A stretch of DNA of 6,339 bases from Flavobacteriaceae bacterium. Lineage in GTDB: Bacteria; Bacteroidota; Bacteroidia; Flavobacteriales; Flavobacteriaceae. The DNA is taken from the NCBI GenBank assembly GCA_019090365.1, contig JAHRWC010000085.1, forward strand, positions 1-6,339. Reading direction: 5' to 3'. Each line of letters opens with the position of its first letter. Position 1 is the stretch's first letter. Below, piece by piece: positions 1 through 6,271 of this stretch. Made by a program: the position numbers and the translations under genes. The notes below the pieces were generated by a model. The model saw only the letters and a program-made list of their open reading frames with translations, made no database searches and had not been told where the DNA came from.

Positions 1-1632
1 ACAAACCATAGCCAATATTTAATTGTAAAAGCTTTAAGTGATAAATTTCAAAATATCTGTGTAGTAGGGGATGATGCGCAAAGTATTTATGCGTTTCGTG
101 GTGCCAACATCAATAATATTTTAAATTTTCAGAAAGATTATGACGATGTAAAAACCTATCGATTAGAGCAAAACTATCGTTCCACAAAAAACATAGTGAA
201 TGCAGCAAATAGTATTATTGAAAAGAATAAAACTCGGTTAGATAAAGTTGTTTGGACTGCAAATGTTGAAGGCGCCAAGATTAAGGTAAACAGAAGTATG
301 ACTGATGGTGATGAAGGTAGATTTGTTGCTGGTTCTATTTTTGAAATTAAAATGAACAATCAAATTTCCAATGGAGATTTTGCCGTATTATATCGAACTA
401 ATGCACAATCAAGAGCTATTGAGGATGCATTGAGAAAACGTGATATTCCGTACAGAATTTATGGAGGATTGAGTTTTTATCAGCGTAAAGAGATTAAAGA
501 TGTAATAGCTTATTTGCGTTTAATTTTAAATCCGAAAGATGAAGAAGCATTAAAACGTGTCATAAATTATCCTGCACGTGGAATTGGACAAACGACCATG
601 GACCGTTTAATTGTCGTTGCAAATCATTATAATCGTTCGATTTTTGAAGTGATTCAGAATCTAGATAAAGTTGAAATCAAGATAACAAAAGGAGCTCGAA
701 CAAAACTTCAAGATTTTGCGATTATGATTCAAAGTTTTCAGATTTTAAATGAAGGATATAATGCTTTTCAAATTGCAGAACATGTTGCAAAGAAAACAGG
801 ATTATTAACCGAATTAAAAAAAGATGGAACTCCAGAAGGTATTGCTAGAATTGAAAACATTGAGGAATTATTAAACGGAATGCGCGATTTTGTTGAAGAA
901 CAAAAAGAACTTGCTGACGCAACAGGTTCTCTTTCTGAGTTTCTAGAAGATGTTGCTTTAGCAACTGATTTGGACAATGATAAAGGAGATGAAGATAAAG
1001 TAGCTCTAATGACAGTGCATTTAGCAAAAGGATTAGAGTTTCCTTATGTCTATATCGTGGGAATGGAAGAAGATTTATTTCCAAGTGGAATGAGTATGAA
1101 TACTCGAAGTGAATTAGAAGAAGAACGCCGTTTGTTTTATGTAGCTGTAACTAGGGCCGAAAAACAAGCATTTTTAACATATACACAGTCACGTTATCGT
1201 TGGGGAAAACTAATTGATGCAGAACCAAGCCGTTTTATTGAAGAAATTGATGAAGTGTATTTAGAATATTTAACCCCTAAAACTGAAGGCAGATATAAGT
1301 CTTTGTTAGATAGTGATATTTTTGATGATATAGACAAAAGCAAGTTAAGGTCAAATAAACCTAAATCTGGAACTCCTCCAAGTGGTCCAACAGAATCACA
1401 ATTAAGAAAACTGAGAAAAATGCGCCCAGCGACAAGTTCAAGTGATAAGAATTTTGATGCTGAAGCATTAAACCTTGTAGTAGGAACTATAGTTGAACAT
1501 GTACGTTTTGGTAAAGGAACTATTGTAAAAATTGAAGGCAAAGGGGCAGACACCAAAGCTGAAATAAAATTTGAGAATGGTGGGCTTAAAAAACTATTAC
1601 TCCGTTTTGCAAAATTGAATGTTATCTCTTAA
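1..1632 (+). CDS. uvrD: UvrD/PcrA-type superfamily 1 DNA helicase, 5'-truncated by the window edge
   Basis: An ATP-dependent 3'-5' DNA helicase of superfamily 1A, with roles in nucleotide excision and mismatch repair and in clearing DNA of bound protein. The open frame runs from base 1 to TAA at 1630-1632, giving 543 visible codons. The ATG at 196 is internal, because motifs lie upstream of it. The window opens with TN, probably the end of motif II (DExQDTN). Motif III (VVGDDAQSIYAFRGAN) is at visible residues 21-36, LEQNYRS at 55-61, YRTNAQSR at 131-138, GGLSFYQRKEIKD at 155-167, motif V (TVHLAKGLEF) at 338-347, and motif VI (ERRLFYVAVTRAE) at 375-387. A low-complexity linker (about 410-480) leads to the small C-terminal domain typical of PcrA/UvrD (GTIVEHVRFGKGTIVKIEG, from 495). 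About 230 N-terminal residues, with the Walker A motif, are missing by family length. Whether the UvrD or PcrA name fits better cannot be settled here; RecB and Rep are less likely given this C-terminus. Confidence 0.96.
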   Translation, partial: TNHSQYLIVKALSDKFQNICVVGDDAQSIYAFRGANINNILNFQKDYDDVKTYRLEQNYRSTKNIVNAANSIIEKNKTRLDKVVWTANVEGAKIKVNRSMTDGDEGRFVAGSIFEIKMNNQISNGDFAVLYRTNAQSRAIEDALRKRDIPYRIYGGLSFYQRKEIKDVIAYLRLILNPKDEEALKRVINYPARGIGQTTMDRLIVVANHYNRSIFEVIQNLDKVEIKITKGARTKLQDFAIMIQSFQILNEGYNAFQIAEHVAKKTGLLTELKKDGTPEGIARIENIEELLNGMRDFVEEQKELADATGSLSEFLEDVALATDLDNDKGDEDKVALMTVHLAKGLEFPYVYIVGMEEDLFPSGMSMNTRSELEEERRLFYVAVTRAEKQAFLTYTQSRYRWGKLIDAEPSRFIEEIDEVYLEYLTPKTEGRYKSLLDSDIFDDIDKSKLRSNKPKSGTPPSGPTESQLRKLRKMRPATSSSDKNFDAEALNLVVGTIVEHVRFGKGTIVKIEGKGADTKAEIKFENGGLKKLLLRFAKLNVIS

Positions 1633-2546
1633 ATAGAAAAATGGTTTTGTATAAAACGATTTAATTTTTGATCAACAACCTGCATGTTTTCATCACTCCA
1701 ATTACTATGGCCTTCATTTTCAAACCGAATTAATCGTTTAGGAATACCTTTCTTTTTTAGCTTCCTTTTTAGTTTTCTAGAGTTACCAACAGGTACAATA
1801 TTATCATTATTTCCATGAAAAATTATTGTAGGACTAGTATACCAATTTACTCGAAGAGCTGGACTTAATCTTCTAATTAAATTCACGTTTGGTGGAAATG
1901 CATCAACATTAACCAATTTGTCGAATAACCTATCGAAATTAGGTTTATCAGTATAAAAAGGATGTGTAAAATCTGTAGGTCCGGATAGAGAACATACCAT
2001 TTTTACTCGATCAAACTCATCATAGACAGAATCATACATTAAAGCTATATGACCTCCAGAACTTCTTCCTATTAATGCAAATTCGTTGCTGATTTGAAAC
2101 TCTGTACTTTTATTGCAAAGTTCATTTAGTAAATCATCGATATTATTAAACTGATTTGGAAATGCATGAGTGGTTTCATTTGAAAGCACATAATTCATGT
2201 TCACAATGGCATGATTTGGATTTGCATTTTGCAGCATTGGTATAAATTCTTCCATAGCACTTTTATCACCAGAAGTCCAACCACCTCCATGAATCAAGAC
2301 AATAACCTTAGTAGTATTAGTTGATCTTTCTTCTGGTAAATAGATATCATAAACTTGTTCTTCATTAGCTCCGTAATTTAAGTTTTGAATAGCAACAGAT
2401 CTACCATTTAACGATGTTGTTATTTCAGAATTTATTATTTCTGAATCAAATTTTTGAATATTTTGTTCCTCAATTCGTTCAGTTGAACAGGAAAAAATAA
2501 AACAAATACTAAGAACTAAAAACAATTTTTTATAGATAAAGTGCAT
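1629..2546 (-). CDS. lipoprotein alpha/beta hydrolase, esterase-like (paralog A, downstream copy)
   Basis: A 305-residue alpha/beta-fold hydrolase, probably a carboxylesterase exported to the envelope. The N-terminus (MHFIYKKLFLVLSICFIFSC) is a lipoprotein signal with a lipobox-like end and Cys20 as lipidation site. The motifs follow the order of esterases of the BD-FAE/acetyl-esterase type: VYDIYLP at 65-71, oxyanion-hole HGGGW at 86-90, nucleophile elbow GRSSG at 160-164 (Ser162), acid Asp248 in HGNNDNIVP, and His280 in EGH. The catalytic set therefore appears intact. The substrate is unknown; an ester on a carbohydrate is a family-based guess, and no SusC/SusD genes lie nearby to support it. 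It is the second gene after paralog B, 88 bases downstream on the same strand, so co-transcription is likely. Its stop codon overlaps that of the convergent helicase gene. The residues after Cys20 (STERIEEQ) are a poor match to flavobacterial surface-export signals. Confidence 0.9.
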   Translation of the reverse strand: MHFIYKKLFLVLSICFIFSCSTERIEEQNIQKFDSEIINSEITTSLNGRSVAIQNLNYGANEEQVYDIYLPEERSTNTTKVIVLIHGGGWTSGDKSAMEEFIPMLQNANPNHAIVNMNYVLSNETTHAFPNQFNNIDDLLNELCNKSTEFQISNEFALIGRSSGGHIALMYDSVYDEFDRVKMVCSLSGPTDFTHPFYTDKPNFDRLFDKLVNVDAFPPNVNLIRRLSPALRVNWYTSPTIIFHGNNDNIVPVGNSRKLKRKLKKKGIPKRLIRFENEGHSNWSDENMQVVDQKLNRFIQNHFSI

Positions 2547-2551
2547 AATAA

Positions 2552-2589
2552 GTAGGTTTAAGTGTAAATATATGTAATATTTACCCTAC
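2552..2589. repeat. imperfect inverted repeat in the spacer between the two hydrolase genes
   Basis: The inner arms GTAAATA (2564-2570) and TATTTAC (2578-2584) are perfect reverse complements around a 7-base loop. Just outside them, GTAGG (2552-2556) pairs with CCTAC (2585-2589), with seven unpaired bases on one side only. The structure lies 6 bases upstream of the paralog A start codon and could be an mRNA stem in the 5' region or an operator. In spacer DNA this AT-rich, a 7-bp arm can occur by chance, so function is only a suggestion. It has no T-run and does not look like an intrinsic terminator. Confidence 0.3.
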
Positions 2590-2634
2590 ATAATATTTAA
2601 TTGTAGAATTATTTAGTAATAATTTTATAAAGAA

Positions 2635-3519
2635 TTAATTGATAGGTAGATGTGTGTTTATAAATGTGATTAATTGTTCTTTTAAATCATTTAGATTTTC
2701 ATCACTCCAATTTCCATGCCCTCCTTCGTAAATTGTATAACTATGTGTTACAGCACTATTTGTTAATGCCGAATCTAAACTATTTCCATTGCTAAGAGGT
2801 ACTAATGGATCATCACTACCATAAAATAAAATAGTTGGGCTGCTATTTTTTGAAACATGAAATAGGGGACTAGTAAGTTCTGCTAAATTTGATTGTTGAG
2901 GATATGCGTTTTCATCTATAAAAGCTGCTAATGCTAATTCAAAAAGTGGGTCATCCGCATAAAATGGATCTGTAAAATTTGATGGACCAACTATATCACA
3001 AACCATTTTTACTTGATCATTTGTATCATATAAATAATCATACATAAGTGAGATATGTGCACCTGCACTAGTACCAATTAGACCAAATTCTGGTAGAATA
3101 TGATATTCATCTTTTAAACTTGTAAGCTGAAAAATTACAGATTCTAAATCTATAAACTGATTTGGAAAAGCTGGTATTGAAGGAATTACAGCTAATACAT
3201 AATTAATATTTACAATAGCATGATTAGGGTGATTCAATTTTATGAGGTCAATAAATTCATTCATATCAGCTTTATCACCTCCAGTCCATCCACCTCCATG
3301 AACCAATACAAGTACTTTTGTTTTTTCAGAAGTTCTATTAGCAGGTAAATAAATATCATAAACTTGTTGTGAATCACTTCCATATGAAACATTTAACAAC
3401 ATGGTTTCTTCTAATGGTAATGTATTTGAATCGCCTGAATTTGAATCGTCTGAAGAACAAGAAATAAATACTTGAACCGATAAAAATAGAACCAATAAAA
3501 ATGTTATATGCTTTTTCAT
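2635..3519 (-). CDS. lipoprotein alpha/beta hydrolase, esterase-like (paralog B, upstream copy)
   Basis: A 294-residue alpha/beta hydrolase, a close paralog of its downstream neighbour. I chose the ATG at 3519-3517 over the in-frame TTG two codons upstream (3525-3523), because it gives the usual MKK signal-peptide start. The signal ends in VFISC with Cys21 as lipidation site. The next residues are SSDDSNSG, resembling the acidic export signal that sends flavobacterial lipoproteins to the cell surface, so outward display is inferred. VYDIYLP is near 53-59, oxyanion-hole HGGGW at 74-78, nucleophile elbow GTSAG at 149-153 (Ser151), acid Asp237 in GSDDPLVP, and His268 in GGH. The triad looks complete. 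The substrate is unknown; esterase activity of the BD-FAE/acetyl-esterase kind is the best family guess. It is probably the first gene of a two-gene unit and is divergent from the YciO-type gene across a 123-base spacer. I found no convincing promoter for it. Confidence 0.9.
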   Translation of the reverse strand: MKKHITFLLVLFLSVQVFISCSSDDSNSGDSNTLPLEETMLLNVSYGSDSQQVYDIYLPANRTSEKTKVLVLVHGGGWTGGDKADMNEFIDLIKLNHPNHAIVNINYVLAVIPSIPAFPNQFIDLESVIFQLTSLKDEYHILPEFGLIGTSAGAHISLMYDYLYDTNDQVKMVCDIVGPSNFTDPFYADDPLFELALAAFIDENAYPQQSNLAELTSPLFHVSKNSSPTILFYGSDDPLVPLSNGNSLDSALTNSAVTHSYTIYEGGHGNWSDENLNDLKEQLITFINTHLPIN

Positions 3520-3550
3520 ACTCAAAGTTTTATTTTAGAACGCAATATTA

Positions 3551-3580
3551 TTGTGTTTATGTTATAGAACTGTTTATTTG
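3551..3580 (+). promoter_or_regulatory. candidate Bacteroidota-type promoter for the YciO-type gene
   Basis: TTG at 3551-3553 is followed after 19 bases by TTTATTTG at 3573-3580. This is one mismatch from the Bacteroidota sigma-ABfr -7 element TAnnTTTG, with a normal spacing to the -33 TTG. It would give a leader of roughly 55 bases before the ATG at 3643. The match is imperfect and the spacer is AT-rich, so this is a tentative call made by eye. Confidence 0.3.
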
Positions 3581-3642
3581 TGTGTTTCTGATAAAAAACG
3601 ATTAATTTTACAACAAATTTTATTCCAAAGTATAAATTACAA

Positions 3643-4260
3643 ATGGCAGAATTTATTAAAATTTACGAAGAGAATCCAAATCCAAAAGAAATTAAACGCG
3701 TTGTTGATGTTTTAAGAAAGGGTGGATTAGTTATTTATCCTAGTGATACTGTGTATGCTTTAGGTTGTGATATCTCTAATCAAAAAGCATTAGAAAAGAT
3801 TGCTAGAATAAAAGGTGTAAAATTAGATAAAGCTAAGTTTTCATTTATATGTAAAGATTTAAGTAATCTGTCTGAATATGTAAAACAAATTAATACTTCA
3901 TCTTTTAAAATATTAAAAAGAGCATTGCCAGGCCCTTATACTTTTATATTACCAGGTAATAATAATTTACCTAAAGTTTTTAAAAAGAAAAAAGAAGTTG
4001 GAATTAGAGTTCCGGATAATTCGATCGCTAGAGCCATAGTTGAAGAGTTAGGTAATCCCATAGTTTCAACATCTATTTACGATGAAGATGAAATTATTGA
4101 ATATACTACAGATCCAGAACTTATTTATGAAAAATGGGATAAGTTAGTCGATATTGTTATTGATGGTGGATATGGAGATAATGTGCCTTCTACAGTAATA
4201 AGTCTTTGTGGAGACGAACCTGAATTGATTAGAGAGGGTAAAGGAAGTTTAGAAATTTAA
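3643..4260 (+). CDS. Sua5/YciO/YrdC family protein, YciO-type
   Basis: A 205-residue single-domain protein of the family that includes threonylcarbamoyl-AMP synthases (TsaC/Sua5), which make the intermediate for t6A in ANN-decoding tRNAs. YPSDTVYALGCDI is at 32-44, FSFICKDLSNLSEY at 66-79, PGPYTFILPG at 96-105, GIRVPDNSIARAIVEELG at 120-137, VSTSIYDED at 141-149, and DGGYGDNVPSTVISL at 174-188, ending with REGKG at 197-201. The length and these segments resemble E. coli YciO (about 206 residues, recalled from memory) more than TsaC or two-domain Sua5. The basic KxR signature of active synthases reads KGV here (57-59). The SxN signature reads SIY (144-146). Threonylcarbamoyl-AMP synthase activity is therefore uncertain, and a different or weak activity is possible. 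Automatic annotation may still call it L-threonylcarbamoyladenylate synthase. The ATG lacks a Shine-Dalgarno sequence. A strong terminator begins 16 bases after the stop. Confidence 0.93.
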   Translation: MAEFIKIYEENPNPKEIKRVVDVLRKGGLVIYPSDTVYALGCDISNQKALEKIARIKGVKLDKAKFSFICKDLSNLSEYVKQINTSSFKILKRALPGPYTFILPGNNNLPKVFKKKKEVGIRVPDNSIARAIVEELGNPIVSTSIYDEDEIIEYTTDPELIYEKWDKLVDIVIDGGYGDNVPSTVISLCGDEPELIREGKGSLEI

Positions 4261-4275
4261 AAAAAAATACGAAAT

Positions 4276-4304
4276 AAAAAACCCAGCATTTTGCTGGGTT
4301 TTTT
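4276..4304. terminator. bidirectional intrinsic terminator between convergent genes
   Basis: The arms ACCCAGCA (4281-4288) and TGCTGGGT (4292-4299) form a GC-rich 8-bp stem around a TTT loop. The flanking A-run (4276-4280) and T-run (4300-4304) extend it to 13 bp. Because one side is a poly-A and the other a poly-T, transcripts from either strand end in a U-tract. It lies 16 bases after the YciO-type stop and 23 bases from the end of the OmpA-family gene, so it can end both. It is the clearest regulatory element in the window. Confidence 0.92.
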
Positions 4305-4326
4305 GTTTATACTAATATATTATTTA

Positions 4327-5190
4327 TTAGTTACCATCTTCTTCTGAAAGAGTTTTCATTTCAGTTTCAATCATTTCGTAGAATTGATCAATCTTAGGTA
4401 AAATATAAATTTTTGTTCTTCTATTGGTAGATTTGCTTTCAGCATTTTCATTAGGTACTAAAGGAACAAATTCACTTCTTCCAGCTGCAATTAACTGTGC
4501 AGGATTAGCACCAAGTTCAACTAATTTTCGAACTACAGCAGTAGATCGCTTTGCACTTAAATCCCAGTTATCAATCAACACACCTTTTTTATAAGGTACA
4601 TTGTCTGTATGCCCTTCAACTAAAGCTTCAAAGTCTGGTTTACCATTAATTACTGTTGCTACTTTACCAAGTATTTCATTAGCTCTTGTAGATAAGTTAT
4701 AACTTCCACTTCTAAATAATACTTTATCACTCAATGAGATAAATACCACACCTTTTTCAACATTAATCTCAATGTCTTCATCATCTAGACCTACTTCTTT
4801 TTTCAAGCTGGTAACTAATGCAAGTGTAACACTATCTTTTTTAGTTAAAGCATCTTGTAAACGACTAATTTTAAGGTCTTTTTCTTTTAAACTTTCTAAT
4901 GATTTTTCAAGGTTAGAAGCTCCTAACTTTGTTAACATTGTTAAATCTTTAGAACTTTCAATTAAATCATTCTTTTCCTTTTTCAATTCTGCAAGACGTT
5001 TCTCTAGAGAATTAGCACGAGCTTCAGCAAGTGATTTATCAGTTTCGCAAGAATTTAACTTTACGGTACAAGTGTTTAATAAATCTTTTGTTGTTTTATG
5101 TCTAGCTTCTAATTCAGCAAATTCTTTTTTAGAAACACAAGAAGTGAAAACGAAACCAAAGCATGCAGCGATGATAAGTATTTTTTTCAT
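4327..5190 (-). CDS. OmpA/Pal-family lipoprotein with periplasmic coiled coil and peptidoglycan-binding domain
   Basis: A 287-residue outer-membrane lipoprotein that probably tethers the outer membrane to peptidoglycan. MKKILIIAACFGFVFTSC is a lipoprotein signal with Cys18 as the lipidated residue. The next residues, VSKKEF, lack the acidic surface-export pattern, so a periplasm-facing location is expected. Residues about 21-130 are rich in Glu, Lys and Leu and look like a long coiled coil, with no beta-barrel. The OmpA-like domain spans about 140-265: FRSGSYNLS at 159-167, VEGHTDN at 191-197 (Asp196), NWDLSAKRS at 208-216 (Arg215), and NRRTKIYI at 256-263. Asp196 and Arg215 match the pair that binds diaminopimelate in OmpA-like domains. 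A short acidic tail ends the protein. It is 82 bases downstream of the glycosyltransferase on the same strand and has a candidate promoter. MotB or gliding-motor roles are not supported, because there is no N-terminal membrane helix beyond the lipoprotein signal. Confidence 0.94.
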   Translation of the reverse strand: MKKILIIAACFGFVFTSCVSKKEFAELEARHKTTKDLLNTCTVKLNSCETDKSLAEARANSLEKRLAELKKEKNDLIESSKDLTMLTKLGASNLEKSLESLKEKDLKISRLQDALTKKDSVTLALVTSLKKEVGLDDEDIEINVEKGVVFISLSDKVLFRSGSYNLSTRANEILGKVATVINGKPDFEALVEGHTDNVPYKKGVLIDNWDLSAKRSTAVVRKLVELGANPAQLIAAGRSEFVPLVPNENAESKSTNRRTKIYILPKIDQFYEMIETEMKTLSEEDGN

Positions 5191-5213
5191 AATGAATAGG
5201 TTTTAATATTCTA

Positions 5214-5221
5214 CAAAATTA
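5214..5221 (-). promoter_or_regulatory. candidate -7 promoter element of the OmpA-family gene
   Basis: Read on the minus strand, this is TAATTTTG, an exact match to the Bacteroidota -7 consensus TAnnTTTG. It lies 23 bases upstream of the OmpA-family ATG, so the leader would be short (roughly 15-20 bases). No clean -33 TTTG is visible at 19-21 bases further upstream; that segment reads only as a T-run. If real, it lets this abundant-type envelope protein be made independently of the glycosyltransferase upstream. Confidence 0.4.
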
Positions 5222-5272
5222 TAAAAACTTGATGCAGTTAAAAAATGCTATTAAGAATAATTTAGCGAATAA

Positions 5273-6271
5273 TTAGTAATTATTGTTAAAGGTACGTTTT
5301 TTAAGAATAAAATAATTCCAAACGATAGATTTTATAGAATAATATTTCATCGTACTTGAATGATTTTTTCTTTTCTTTATATAAGAAGGAAGTAAACCAT
5401 AAAAACTAAAGTGGGCATGTATTATCGCTATGCAATGTTTAATTTTCCCTTGAAATATAAATTGAATCCCAGCAATACCATCTAAAACTAATCTTAGAAA
5501 TAATATAACCCAAACACCAGAACCTTTTTTGTTTTTCAATAAGGTTAGTAATGAATTTCTGAAGTTATAAAATGTTTTTTTAGGATTAGATGCAGCTAAA
5601 GTAGCGCCTCCAACATGATACACTGTCGATGATCCTATGTTAAAAATTTCTCCACCTAAAGCTTTCATTCTCCAGCATAGATCAATTTCTTCTTGATGTG
5701 TAAAATACGTTTCATCTAAAGCTCCTGATTCCCAAAAGGAAGATGACCTTAAAATTAAACAAGCTCCTGAGGCCCAAAAAATAGGGTAGTTGTCATTAAA
5801 TTGACCAGAATCTTTTTCTAAACTATTAAAAATTCTACCACGACAATAAGGATATCCTAGTTTATCTATAAATCCTCCACCAGCACCTGCATATTCAAAC
5901 TTTGATTTGTCTTTGTAATCCAATATTTTTGGTTGAGCAGCAACTAATTTTATATTGTTGTTAAACTCTTGTATAATTGGTGTTAGCCAATTTTCAGTTA
6001 CTTCAACATCACTATTTAGTAATACAAATAAATCTTCAGTAAGGTTTTTCAGCGCATCATTATAGCCTTTTGCATAACCGCCATTTACTTTATTCTGAAT
6101 GATTTGTACAGATGGAAAATGATTTCTCACATATGCAACTGAATCATCTGTTGAAGCATTATCTGCAATGTAAACAGTTGCTTCATTCGAAGAGTAGTTT
6201 ATAACTGATGGCAAAAATTGTTCTAATAATTCCCTTCCATTCCAGTTTAATATGATGATAGCTACTTTCAC
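5273..6271 (-). CDS. family 2 glycosyltransferase (GT-A fold, rhamnosyltransferase-like)
   Basis: A 332-residue inverting GT2 enzyme that transfers a sugar from a nucleotide-sugar donor, probably in cell-surface polysaccharide synthesis at the inner face of the cytoplasmic membrane. The start is GTG (6271-6269), because KVAIIILNWNG is the family's conserved beginning, and upstream the frame meets TAA (6292-6290) with no ATG. ADNASTDDS at 36-44 binds the nucleotide, NGGYAKGYND lies at 63-72, and the metal-binding DxD-like site is NSDVE at 86-90. WASGACLI is at 166-173, the catalytic-region motif HQEEIDLCWR at 192-201, and YHVGGAT at 218-224. A hydrophobic stretch at about 252-274 and a basic C-terminus (KKRKN, KKRTF) suggest membrane association. 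The layout resembles the WbbL/RfbF type, but donor and acceptor cannot be read from sequence. It could form an operon with the OmpA-family gene 82 bases downstream. The upstream partner, if any, is outside the window. Confidence 0.94.
   Translation of the reverse strand: MKVAIIILNWNGRELLEQFLPSVINYSSNEATVYIADNASTDDSVAYVRNHFPSVQIIQNKVNGGYAKGYNDALKNLTEDLFVLLNSDVEVTENWLTPIIQEFNNNIKLVAAQPKILDYKDKSKFEYAGAGGGFIDKLGYPYCRGRIFNSLEKDSGQFNDNYPIFWASGACLILRSSSFWESGALDETYFTHQEEIDLCWRMKALGGEIFNIGSSTVYHVGGATLAASNPKKTFYNFRNSLLTLLKNKKGSGVWVILFLRLVLDGIAGIQFIFQGKIKHCIAIIHAHFSFYGLLPSYIKKRKNHSSTMKYYSIKSIVWNYFILKKRTFNNNY

Noticed and set aside
174..359. 61-codon minus-strand open frame opposite the helicase
   Set aside because: It lies entirely within the helicase coding sequence, which is confirmed by conserved motifs, and has no recognisable protein character of its own.
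768..1556. Three minus-strand open frames (768-977, 845-1084, 1194-1556) opposite the helicase
   Set aside because: They overlap conserved helicase regions, including motifs V and VI, and their translations look like reverse-frame shadows.
3520..3525. TTG start two codons upstream of the paralog B ATG
   Set aside because: The ATG at 3519 gives a standard MKK signal peptide, and nothing such as a ribosome binding site favours the TTG.
4772..5206. 144-codon plus-strand open frame opposite the OmpA-family gene
   Set aside because: Its Ser/Phe/Leu-rich translation is the reverse frame of the Lys/Glu-rich coiled coil. The minus-strand frame has a lipoprotein signal and a full OmpA domain.
5239..5266. 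Possible minus-strand terminator after the glycosyltransferase (GCTA/TAGC arms followed by a T-run)
   Set aside because: The stem is only 4 bp with a 12-base loop, which is too weak to call in AT-rich DNA.
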